Shown in pieces: positions 35,704 to 46,479 of a stretch of DNA of 64,000 bases (within the stretch, counting starts at the first letter, position 1; every line of letters begins with the position of its first letter). This stretch comes from Sodiomyces alkalinus F11. Taxonomy: Eukaryota; Ascomycota; Sordariomycetes; Glomerellales; Plectosphaerellaceae. A program made the position numbers and the translations under genes. The stretch is taken from NCBI RefSeq assembly GCF_003711515.1, contig NW_021167080.1:2005394-2069393 (forward strand), read 5' to 3'. A model generated the notes under the pieces. That model made no database searches and was not told the DNA's origin. It saw only the letters and a program-made list of their open reading frames with translations.

Positions 35704-35969
35704 TGTATTGCATAGGCATACGGACCACGATATAGTCTATAGGAGATCCAGCGGGGATCCACGCTATAATAAAGGGCTTCGGATATAACAGGGGCGGATA
35801 CCGGAAAAGACCAAATAGGATCTAAATAACTTAGTACCCATAACAGAGTCTTCACCACCCAAATTAAGGGTATAAGAGACTCTCCCAGATATAACTGGAC
35901 ATAATACACACACACACGAGATTTCTACTCTACTAAGTTAATCATTCAATTGCCTTTTGACGTGCGACA
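35704..35969 (+). repeat. 3' LTR of plus-strand Copia, little affected by RIP
   Basis: 266 bp, TGTATTG to GCGACA. It keeps CA dinucleotides (for example a CACACACACAC run near 35907-35920) where the 5' copies have TA. It ends in the canonical CA, followed by duplication AAAAT. Confidence 0.9.
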
Positions 35970-36329
35970 AAAATACCCTTAAAGGGTCGTGTGATACCCT
36001 TGATATCGAGTTGAAAGGCAGGACTAAAAGCTGTAAAACAGCAAAGAATAATAATAAAGTAGTAAATAATAAAGGAAAAGTGCTATTAATAGTAGTAGTA
36101 AATAGGTGATAGTAGGGCCTTCCCTAGATAAATTAAAGGCGTTATGCCGGCGTTTTAGAGCTTTTGGATCTTCCCTCTTATAACCCTCGTTCCGTTGTTT
36201 TTAAGGATTTTAACGATTTTTAATCCAAATTTTCCGAATTTTTCTATCAACAGCAATAAAAACAACAACAACAGCAATATAGTAAGTATCGGAGCTTTAT
36301 TTTTAGTGGCGCGTGCTAACTGGTAGCTT

Positions 36330-37350
36330 CGTTTTAGGCCCCTCCAACTCTATCTGCCGTTACCCGTGCCGCCGCCGCTAAGAAGGCTTCGGCTAATAGT
36401 GTGAAGAAGAATAAGGGTAAGGCCAGCACTAAGAAGGGTGCTTCTGTAAGTTATTCCAGCGTGTTAGTCTACGATATCCCTGCTCTATTCTAGGCTAACT
36501 CCTTAAAAGACTGCTAAGGGCAGTAGAAATAATAATAATAAAGATACCGCCGATGATTTTATGCCGGTTCCGTTCGACTCTCCCTGCCTAGAGTGCGTAA
36601 AGGGTATTTATTCTGGGAAATAGCGCTTATTTAATTACTATGTTTCCGTCCCTGGCCGCTCTAACCGCTACTAAAAGTATAAGGATAGAAACTATATATA
36701 CCACCCTCTATAAGTTCTTACCCCCTATCTAAGGCGCTTTACGATCGTGATCGTATACTTTATTTCGTATTAGCCCGAAGATATATACGCTATTAAGCTT
36801 TACGACCGCTAACCTATACTTATAGTTTTACTAGCCTTATCTTTTTAGTTAAAATTCTTTTTAACTATATTATAGTCCGTAAGATTAATAAGGACTCTAA
36901 CGACGACGATAAGAAGGTGCGTTTTTCGCTTTATTTCTAAAATTAAATACTCTAACTAACTAGTTTCGCGTAGTTCTTCGCTAAACTTAAATAAACGGTG
37001 AAGTTTATAATTAAGTTAATAAAGGATGATAATAATAAGAAGTTTTTCGGTAAGGAAGAACTTAAGGGAGTATTAAACTAGCTTCCTGCTACTGCTTCGG
37101 GCAGCACTTCTACCTCCTAGCTCGCGGGGGTTATAATAGATATTCTACGGGAGAATAGGTTTATCGTTACTCCTCCTGCTAGAGGAAATACTATACTGCC
37201 TAGCGTAGCTAGTGTGTAGGATAGTGCTCCGGATAGAGCTAATAGAGCTTAGTAACTTAGCTAGGGTGCTCCGATATTATCTTTTAGGGTTTTAGGATTT
37301 GCTTTTAGGGTCTGGTATAGTGTTATAGTATTAAGATAACGATATACCCT
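36330..37350 (+). pseudogene. Antisense ORF remnant in the minus-strand Copia element
   Basis: Plus-strand reading opposite to pol. It starts with an APPTLSAVTRAAAAKKAS-type basic segment (36338-36450), continues with DDFMPVPFDSPCLECV (36548-36600) and further decayed frame up to about 37350. Intron-like gaps may exist. The PVP plus CXXC segment parallels the Gypsy antisense frame. Function unknown; it could be a gag-like or DNA-binding protein. Confidence 0.5.
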
Positions 37351-37499
37351 TCTTTTTACTGAATTAACTAAACCGCCGGCGCGCGGTACGCCTAGAACGC
37401 GGGAATTTCGACTTTAACTGCTTCTTTCTACCCCCTCCGTGCACTAATTATCTTAAGATATACTCGGAAGTTCTCGAATTTTTATCGTGGAAGTGCTTT

Positions 37500-40400
37500 T
37501 ATTAATCCGTCCGCTAGTATTAAATTCGTAGTAAGATATACGACTCTGAATCATCCCCTTACGTTCTCCTACCTTACCTAAAAGCGCTATATATCTATAT
37601 AGCGAAGCCTAGTCTTAATTCTAAAGCTATTATCGACTACTAAGCGTATTATTTACGTGTTATCGTAGTGGATATCTTAAGGAGATTCTGGATTAAAGCG
37701 TATTTCGACGAAAAGACGCTTTAATTCTATTATTTGTTTCGCTAATTACTTCAAAGCGAGTAACTCTACTTCGGTTATAGACGTTATTACCGTTACTTAC
37801 TTTATTACTTTCTATATAACTAATCCACTAAATAGGCTAATAAGGTAACCTTATAAAGATCTTCGTGTATCTAAATCGTCTATAAAAGAGGCGTCGCTTA
37901 TAATAACTATCGCCTATAAACTAATACTCGATCCGTACTAAATCAAGAGGTCTCTTATTATAAATAAATAGCGGATAGCTTAGTCTACCGCCTTATAGTG
38001 CTCGGGAGAGGGGTTTCTAAGAAAGCGGGAGAGGATAGAGGCGGCGAATACTATACTAGGACGTATTATAACTACTATATAAAGCACTAATCCGACCTTT
38101 TCTTAATAAGATTTAATCTCTTAAACGGTAGCTTCGTCTTCTCTTTTCCAGTATTCTATAATAGGAATAAGAATTACTAGGTAGGTATTTAAAGCGTTTA
38201 ATTTAAACCTAGCTACGATCTTTTCGATATATAAGTCGTGGGAGAGGAAAACCTTACGTTAAAGGCGATCTCGAGTAATCTTAATACCTAAAAACTAATC
38301 GGCTTCCCCCTTTTCCGATACCTTAAACCTTATTTTAATCCCTTCGATAATCCTAAGGCCGTTTATAGCATTATCTCTATAAAATAACACGAGAATATCG
38401 TCTATAAAGAAGATAACGAATACGTCTTAAGCCTTAGTATAGAATAGGCACGGTTTTTCCTTACTAGCCTCTATCCCTAAGTCTATTTGGGTGGCCGCGA
38501 AGGTCTAGAACTATAGTTTAGGCGAGTCGCGTAGTCTATATAATACTTTATCGAGCTCTAAGTACTTATCGGGCTACTTAAATCTATCGGGAAGTTTGTA
38601 TATAATATGCGTTCCTGTTGTACTCCTTTAGGCGTTAACGAAAGCGTCAATAATATTAAGTTACTTAATTTCCAGATTAAACTAAGTAGCTAGGGCTATA
38701 ATAATATAAAAAGATCGTATAACGAGCGTTACTATATAGGTTCCCTTAATTATTAAGCTCTCTTATAAGTCCCCTCGAATATATAAGCGTGCCTTATATT
38801 ATTCGAGATATCTGTCTTAGTCGAATTTATAGGTAAAAACCTACTTTAACAGAAAACGCTTTAACATCGCCTCTAAGCGCTTAATTTCCCTTTATATACG
38901 CTTCTTAATTAGCTTATTTACCTCCTTCTACGCGGCTTCCTTAAACTATTCACGTATCGGGTGGTTAGTAAGCTCCCGCTAATACCTTAGTATAGCTTTT
39001 AGGTAGTTATGATAAACCCTACTATCGATTAAGGGCTTCGGTAATATTATAGCCTTTTTTTTAGTATTCGAACGGGTATTTATTTTAGTATCGGCTACTC
39101 TGAGGATTATTAAATTTAAGGTTAGAAGCCCTTCTAGCCCGTCTTAGCGCTCTTCTTATTAATTAAATAAGAAAAAGGTATAAGTTAAAGGTATATCTGG
39201 CTCTACCTAATATATTCGTGGATTAATCCGAATAGTCTTTCCTTAAGCACGGCGATCGGTGATTCTTACGCTAGCGTGCGTTACTTCCTTTACTAGTATA
39301 CTCTTTTTCCTTTAATAGGCGGTTACCTTAGGAGTCGGTCAGATAGGTGGTCTAGATCCGGATGCTATAGTGCGGTTAGTGCCGTGATACTGATTAGGGG
39401 TAGCTAGTCCCTATACTATCGCCTACGCACTCCTTTCTATAATTAAAATCGTCGAAGTGTCCGTATTAAGCTCTAGTATATATAATCCTAGTATGTTAGT
39501 TACGGTATCTTCTTAGGTGGCCGCTCTGTTATCTTATTAATCGGAAGAATTATTAATTAAGAGTTCCTCCGAAGACTACGGCTCTACGCTTATAACCTAA
39601 AGATTCCCACTCTAAGGAGTAAGTGTTACGCGTGGGGTTTAAAGTCCTGTTACGGGCGGTTCGGGTATACTAGGTGTGTCTATATCTAGTAGTGGCGAAG
39701 AAGCGTTTATTTATGCCTCTGCTACTCCTACCCCTGAGTTTGAACCTGTAGACTATACTTATTCTCTAAAAGGTACGCTATTAATTAATCTACCCGGAGG
39801 GTAGGCCTATAGGATAAAGTCGTTATCTTTATCTTCTATATTTCGTAAGTTATAAGCTAGTTCCTCGCCTCGGGCTCTAGGATCTATTCTGCTTTTTTAA
39901 GCTATATTTTATAAAATAGCTGCTCGTTAAACTGTATATTACGCGTTATAATAACCTTCTAAAGCTATAGAATCTATACTCGGTAAATATTATAGGTAAT
40001 ATAACCTATAAGATACTAAATATATCCCTTTAGTTAAACCTCATATAGTTTCCTATTCCTCCTAGCCTCCCTATCCCTCGCTATTAGATAGGCGCGGTAG
40101 CTATAAGTACAAATACCACTCTAATTACAGCGTAGGTCGGCTATATACTCTTTTATTAGAATTAGCGTATTCTTTCTAAACTATAAATCGAGGATTTCTA
40201 CTAGGGATTTCTATCTATATTATTATAAGGGACTTATATAATATAATAACGCTACTGATCTAGTACTCTCTAGCTATTTATCTAGTAGAATTTCTACTCC
40301 GTTAAGTATAGCGTTAGACTTTATAATAATTAGTTAACCGGCTCTTTCGCTGCCTCCGTTCGGTTTATAGGTGTATAGCGGTGTAATTTCTATCTCGATC

Positions 40401-42760
40401 CTTTAACTACTCGCCTATAGCTAGGTTATTAAATCCCCTACTAGGTCAACGATTAAGGGCTTATTATTACTACGTATCTTATCGATATATAATATAAACT
40501 GCCGATTAACCTATCGTTCGAAGGCTTATAGCATATTATAAACCGTAGCACAATTTTTCGAAGCTAAAGGCAGTATATAGATCTAGCCGCTATATTCGTT
40601 CTTTATTATAAGAAGATATCGTATCCCGTTATAGCTCTTAGGTAGCTCTTAAAGATCCTAATAAATACACTAAAACGGTTATAGGGAGCGGTATTCTAAC
40701 GTGTGTTAAGATATAACTTAATGTGCCTAGGTTCTAGAGTATATCTCGTAGTCTATCCGCGTAGTTCCCTTAATTAACACGTTCCTAGCGTTACAAACTA
40801 ATACTTATAGAGCGCTTAGTCTAAGATAGCCTACTCTTAAGTGCTATAACTATTCTTCGTCGACTCGTGGATATAGAGGGTCGTGAGAAGGTCGGTAATA
40901 TCGGTAAGCTCTTATTAGTCGACTAACTGCTATAACTAGTATATATTAATAGTCGTAATTAATCGGAATAACACCACGTAGTATCGGTTAGAATAACGAA
41001 TAAGAAGAAGAAGAAGAAATTAGCTTATACTAAAGGATAGTTATATTAAAGCGTCGAAGCAGCTTTAATAAGACCACGCTCTTCTCCGCTATTTTAAAGC
41101 GTAACGAGCAGTTATAACCCAAATACTAGATCCTAACCTTATATAATAGAGCTTCCGATATAATATTCGTGTAAAATCCCTCCACGACGACCATATCGTT
41201 AAGCTCTAAGTTAGCTTTCGGAGTACCTAAAGGTTTATTAAGGATTCCTTTAAGAAGCCGTTTATCTTTACTAATAATCGGAAAGTCGGTTATACCGGAT
41301 TCGATAGATCCCTGTATAGGAATAAAGGAACTTAGAATAAATAGGTCGATTAAGATAATAAAGTGAGTTGCGCTATAATTATTAAGAAGAGTGCTTTATA
41401 TGAGCGGGTAAGTGCCTAATCAGAGCGCGGCGTAGATCCTAGAGACCTTTTTTGTAGTATAGATAAAGGCGGGATCCAGGATAGTTATAATAACCTTCCT
41501 AGGATACCTATCTCCCTTATTACTACCGCTCTCCGAGTTTTCCTATCCCTTTTTCGATGGTTTTTCGCGTAAGCTCTTCCACTTTAGGAGCTTAATCTCC
41601 TTTCGTATCTCCTTATACCACTTATTATTCACGTAGATATTAGATCTCTACTTATATTTTCCGGTTAAAGCGTACTCTAGCTTATTATAGTACTCTAGCT
41701 TCTAAGTATATTCGCGTCGATGAGGGTAATTAATACTCTTCTTCTTAGGCTTCTTTCCGCCTTTATTATTATCTAAGCGGTCTCCTAAGGTCGCGTAAAC
41801 GCCGTAGCGTATACCGTCCGTGGTTAAAGCGCTTATAATAGCGTTAAACTCGCGGCCGTATAATAGAAAATCGGAAATCTTATCGCCACGAACCCCCCTC
41901 TTATTACTAGCTCCTAAAGCTTAGTTTCTGCCTAAATAGGCGTAAACTTCTATCTAACTACTATACGGAAGTTCCGAATAGTAATAGGTCCTTTAATCTC
42001 GGCTACCTTTTACTAATATACGCGTCTAATAAGGGTATTCTACTCCGTATACTATATAGCTATTTTAGTATTAGCTTAATAAGCGTCTTATAGATACTTT
42101 TCGTATACTCGTCTTACCTCTTCCTTCGTATAAATACTACTTAGAGTAAAGCTACTCTTAAGTTCTTTTATTACGTGGCATAATATAAAGTATCGATTTT
42201 ATTTTTCCTTATCGTAGCCGGGATATCTCTTAATAGCTTCTTCGATAGCCTATTAATAAGTAAAGGTCTTTACGGTGGTTTTAAGTAGTTAATTAGCCTT
42301 ATCGAGTGCCTTAATAAGGCGACTAAGCTTTTAATTCTAAGTAATAGTCTATTAGTTCTTAATTTCGGCGAGGCGTATAAGCTCCTACGTTAAGGGTATA
42401 ATAGTATTATTGCCCTCGCCTTAGGAATACTATTCGCGTAGTTAATCCAGGAATTTAGGTATAATATACTTAGGACAGTTATCTAGCTAATCCTTTTAGC
42501 TAGGATCGAGTAGTGCCTAGACCTTTATCCCTTACATATACGACTAGATATAGAAGATCTAATCGGCCTATTACCGCGTAGATTTAAGGCGCGGGATACC
42601 GAGTGCTTTAGCCGTGATCTTAAGCTTATTCGATATAGTATCGAGTAAGGGTTTAGCTAATAAGAGCTTATCGTTAGGAGAGAGAGCATAGGAGGGCTCC
42701 GTAATACTATAAAGGTATATAAAAATAAATATAGATAATAGATTAGCAGGAAGTTATTAG
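37500..42760 (-). pseudogene. Copia gag-pol remnant, minus strand
   Basis: Minus-strand reading shows a gag-like start below 42760, the reverse transcriptase catalytic box as FFIDDILVLF (about 38370-38405) and RNase H segment GY(S)DASF.DDLDTRRS..GY with TVTTSTTEAELLAL-like continuation (about 37740-37900). All frames are broken by transition-type stops. A stretch at 40700-41900 holds the integrase-side sequence but motifs are too decayed for precise limits. Confidence 0.72.
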
Positions 42761-42786
42761 TTATTACTATTACCCGGGCTTATAAC

Positions 42787-42982
42787 TATTAAATTAACGG
42801 GAGCGTGCTTACAGGGAGCGTTGATTCAGGAAATATATAATTATATTATGTATAAAAGAGAAAGAAAAAAGGGGCGGGTATACGTGTCCTAAATATATCT
42901 GCCACCTTCTAAGCGAGGATAGTGGGGTACCTCTAACTAATAGGAGAGCACTATACCGTGGCTCACGTGATAGAATATAACA
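42787..42982 (-). repeat. 5' LTR of the minus-strand Copia element
   Basis: 196 bp, partner of 20435-20630. On the minus strand it begins TGTTATATTC and ends just before the primer-binding-site-like GTTATAAGCCCGGG. The host-like sequence beginning CCCGTGCC follows at 42983. Confidence 0.85.
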
Positions 42983-43372
42983 CCCGTGCCACGCCCCACC
43001 TATTTTCGTTCTCACTAGCTCTAAGCTAGTGCTGAACAGTTATTTAGCCACTTTTTAAACTAAGCTTAATAATACTTTATGCTCATAATAATGGCTCGTA
43101 ATTGCCGTATTTTCTGGTCTCACCCGGGCCAGCGCCTAAGCGGCACCTTTAGTTGGGCGAATCTCGGACACATTTCTTAAATGGGACCAGCCTGTTGAAA
43201 CACAATGGATGGGTAGAGATGGGAGGAGGTGAAGCGGCAAGAACTTTTGCTTCGTATGCGCTGCGGCTGCTTTGGGCTAAAGTATAGTCAGTTGTAGAGA
43301 TTTCAAAACTTGGTGGCCTCAATTCTACTGCTACCAAAGAAGACTCTCCTGGTATTTGCTGTTGCTGGTTGT
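42983..43372. other. Unmutated host DNA between two transposons
   Basis: Normal base composition with CA and TG dinucleotides returns abruptly between the Copia LTR and the DNA transposon. A short open frame (43149-43337, minus) shows no recognisable family. It continues in sequence logic at 50989-51096, on the far side of the DNA transposon. Confidence 0.65.
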
Positions 43373-43413
43373 TACGGCAAGCGGCAGGACGGTCTGTTTC
43401 AACTTCTAAAAAT
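43373..43413 (+). repeat. Left terminal inverted repeat
   Basis: 41 bp; pairs with 50943-50983 in inverse orientation with two transition differences. Confidence 0.9.
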
Positions 43414-43639
43414 AGTAATAATCGATTAATAGGTTTACCCCGACCGTAGAAGTCTTCTACCTAGTAGTACGATTTGTATATAGGCGTGTGTAGATATAAT
43501 TAAGCAGGGTTATAGGGTATATATATAAAAACTCTATCTATATAGCCCTGTATATATACGTATAACTATCGTAGGCCCTATTCAGAAGAGGTATCTACGC
43601 TAACGGTTATATAATAGTCTGTATAATAACGCCCGTAAC

Positions 43640-45000
43640 TATACTTATCTGCCCTGACGTTCAGGTCTATTATACTATTCTTTTCGATACTAATCCCGAT
43701 TAGTTAAAATACGCTAAATACGGTATAGCCCGGTTCGAAACTATACTCGTTAAGAACGAATTAACACCTCCTCTTAACACTCCTATTAACGACGACGATA
43801 CGGTTATCGACTTAACCGTAGATACTCCTCCCCGCTTAAAGCGCGAAGAAACGGAACCGAAGGCGCTTTATATACCCGGCGCCGTCGCGTAGGCGTAGAT
43901 ATAGGGTAGAGTGCTTCTAACTACGTTTTAAACCGGCGAGGCGTAACGTAGGGCTAGTATTTAATTAACACGGAAAGAAAAGCAGCCGTAGGCTATAAAG
44001 GAGATTAGTATTAGCCTATATAGCGGCGAGTACTACGTTTAAGATATTAGCGGCGTGGATATCTTAAAGTTTATAAAGATTAGAGGATAAAAAATTACCG
44101 GCCGCGTTTCGATTATACTAGACTAGACTTTTCCGAGTTACTAAGACTTTATACGCTACCTTATAAGCTAGTTTATATCCGATAAATACTAGTTTAACTA
44201 GGACCTTACGGTCTTTCTATACGATTAAAAGAATCCGAAAACCGTTATCTTCTTCCGAAATAAGGCGTATAATACTATAACGCTCTATACATTTCTACGC
44301 GAATCGGGTCTTAGTCTGATAAAGAATTATTATCTTACCTTCCTCCAAAAGACCGAGGTCCCTAACCCGCTAAAGCTAACCTCGAGTAAATATAACGATA
44401 CGACGTAAAATAATAACGATAAGGAGGTACCGATCGCTATAAAGAAGGAAGTCGGAAAGGGGACCCGTGCGAAGAAGTAGACCGGAAAGGGGAAAGGGAA
44501 ATGAGCCGTAAAGGTAACGGTTAAGACCGAGCCGGTAACGTATACTAAGCTATAGGTAGTCAAGACCGAGCCGCTAGTAGTAAAGACCGAGATAGTACCG
44601 GACACTAACGCGTAGGCTTATATAGAAGAGGAGGATTATAGCATGGAGGAATAGGAGGAGGCGGGTAAAAGTAAGGTACTAGCGTTAATAATAGATCTTC
44701 GCGGCCGGAAGCGTGTATTTTTAATACCTTCCGATATAGAGCCTTAGATTAGAAGGAGTCTTAGATTAGAATTAATTACTACCCTCGCTTTCTATATCCG
44801 AAAAGGCTAAATTAGTCTTATTAGTTCCTATTATAGCCTATTCTATATCTAAGCCCTTCTTTTCGAGTAGGTCCTTTATAGCCGCGATACCACTATAAGG
44901 CGCGGGTAGTAATAAAAGCTAGGGTTTAGTCTTCGCGGCTATATACGTATTTAGACTATTACGTATATAACTATATAAAGGAAGCGTAGGATACTCTTTA
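43640..45000 (+). pseudogene. Accessory ORF remnant of the DNA transposon
   Basis: Plus-strand frame with stops at former Gln/Trp codons. Seen in order: DDDTVIDLTVDTPPRLKREE (about 43790-43850), a folded-looking segment with DILKFIKIRG and NPKTVIFFRNKAYNTITLYTF (44060-44290), a basic-acidic region with KKEVGKGTRAKK and repeated V(V)KTEP units (44440-44600), an acidic EEEDYSMEE (44620-44660), and a C-terminal segment that would be cysteine-rich before RIP (44780-44900). No known family is recognised; basic and acidic tracts suggest a nuclear protein. Confidence 0.5.
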
Positions 45001-45149
45001 CCGTTTATAGTTAGTATCTCTTAGAGGCTATCCATGGTAGACTTGAGCGCTAAGTATACTGCTATAATATTCGTAGGCAGATATATATTAAGCTATTAAA
45101 GATCTTCTATAAGGGCGTTTTCGAGTATACGAAGCCGTATAGGATCCGG

Positions 45150-46470
45150 CTATACCCGGAAATCCTATTTAGCCTAGTAGTAAAGCACCTAAGGCTTACT
45201 AGTGATAATATACGGCCGAGAATGCTATATGCGGATATAGTGGCTATTATAGACCCGTATACATCGTGTGAAGTTAGTACGTATAAGTGGTATATACACG
45301 TAAAGTAGCGTAATACGGTCGGTAATCGAATAGTTATTAAAAAGGCCGTTTTCGGAGAGGTAAATAAAATACTCCTAGATACACGTTAGTAAAGGAGTAT
45401 AATACTAATAAAGTAGCAGAGTATAATATTTACTTACCCTCTAATATACCGAATAGAACTAATAGAGTCTATTCCACTATACCTTAATACATTAATTATA
45501 GATACTCTTCCTAAATATCTAGCAGTCTTTAAACTTAATCAGAATATCCTCGCCGGCTACGTTCTTCTTTATATGCGACTATACAGATATATACTAGTAT
45601 ACACCGGCTAAGAGTATCGTCTCTTTACCCTGATCTAACCGAATAAACCGCGGGAGAAATCCAGTCTAACGTATAACGTAGATATACTACGTAAGGACGT
45701 TCCTAGCAGTATACGCCGATACTCTAACGTAGAACTAAGTTATAAATTAGGCGTAAGCGTTAATACCGGCGTAAATCTCGAAGCCGAAGGGAAGTAGCTT
45801 ATCGTACGCGTTAATAGACTAAATAAAATTCGGCCCGGGCGTTATCCAGCCCTTTCTACAGTACCGTATCTCCTTTATACGGGCCGTAACCTCTTCTAGG
45901 AATAGTTCTAAGAAGGTACGGTAAAGAGTATCGCGGCTAATTATAAAGCCTTTCTGCCGTATAAATATATAGAGCTATATAGCACCGAGCCCCCGCGTAA
46001 AGGATATATCAGGATTATTACCCTTAAAGAACTCTTTAGCTTTTACTTTAGCCTCCTCGATCAGTGGCGTATCCTGCTATCGCTATAACTTATTACTTTT
46101 TCGGATACCTTTAAGTCCGAACTTCGATATCCGGAAGCCCTCGGTCTATAGCTATTATAGTAGTTCGGTATCGTCGAGGTTATCGTAAAAAAGCTTATAT
46201 ACACGTCGAATAAGATCCGTTAATATAACTATACGTATTTAGCACGAGAGGCCCTAGGCCTTACACCGGCGCTATAGTAAGGTACGGCTAATTATTATTC
46301 CTGTTTACTATCGTATATAGTCGTAAATAAAGTGGTCGGAAAAGCCTTCTTCGTAGTGGCGGCAGATCTCCTCGCGAAGAGGTTTAAGGTCTTATCGTTT
46401 ACCTCGTATATCGGTGGTGTTATATATAGGGCTATACGGAGAGGTAGGAGGCAGGAAGACACTAAAAACC
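45150..46470 (-). pseudogene. Integrase-core (rve-like, DDE) transposase remnant
   Basis: Minus-strand reading. Recognisable: LFLEEVTARIKEIRYCRKGWI, then GPNFIWSIDAYDKLLPF (about 45780-45840, the first catalytic Asp region), AGIDAYARFITWFYVGVSAYTARNVL, GFLPRFIR.DQGKETILLAGVH (second Asp/Glu region, about 45590-45660) and ..FGKSIYNQ..E..WN (about 45480-45520). The family is the integrase-core proteins with an SxDGYDKL...IDAYSR signature found in fungal genomes. Some residues quoted are those implied after allowing for RIP stops. Confidence 0.7.
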
Positions 46471-46479
46471 TTTCTAGTA

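Larger units (their letters stand above)
20712..35969 (+). mobile_element. Copia LTR retrotransposon, plus strand, nested and RIP-eroded
   Basis: Bounded by LTRs (20712-21261, interrupted; 35704-35969) that begin TGT and end ACA/ATA, flanked by the 5-bp duplication AAAAT (20707-20711 and 35970-35974). A primer-binding-site-like GTTATAAGCCCGG follows the 5' LTR at 21262, and a purine tract CTAAGGGGG precedes the 3' LTR. Gag, integrase, reverse transcriptase and RNase H remnants follow in Copia order. Without the nested solo LTR and Gypsy element it measures about 6.4 kb. It splits the minus-strand Copia element, so it inserted later. Confidence 0.9.
35975..42786 (-). mobile_element. Internal region of the minus-strand Copia element
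   Basis: Lies between the plus-strand Copia insertion and the LTR at 42787-42982; its other end is the LTR at 20435-20630, now 15 kb away. A primer-binding site GTTATAAGCCCGG (minus strand, 42774-42786) abuts the 5' LTR. This is the oldest element of the nest. No duplication flanking the pair 20435/42982 could be found. Confidence 0.82.

Noticed and set aside
35691..35915. 74-codon minus-strand open frame in the Copia 3' LTR
   Set aside because: It lies wholly in a repeat and is open only because this LTR escaped RIP.
44330..44605. 91-codon minus-strand open frame in the DNA transposon
   Set aside because: It is the complement of the KTEP-repeat frame; hydrophobic composition is a by-product.
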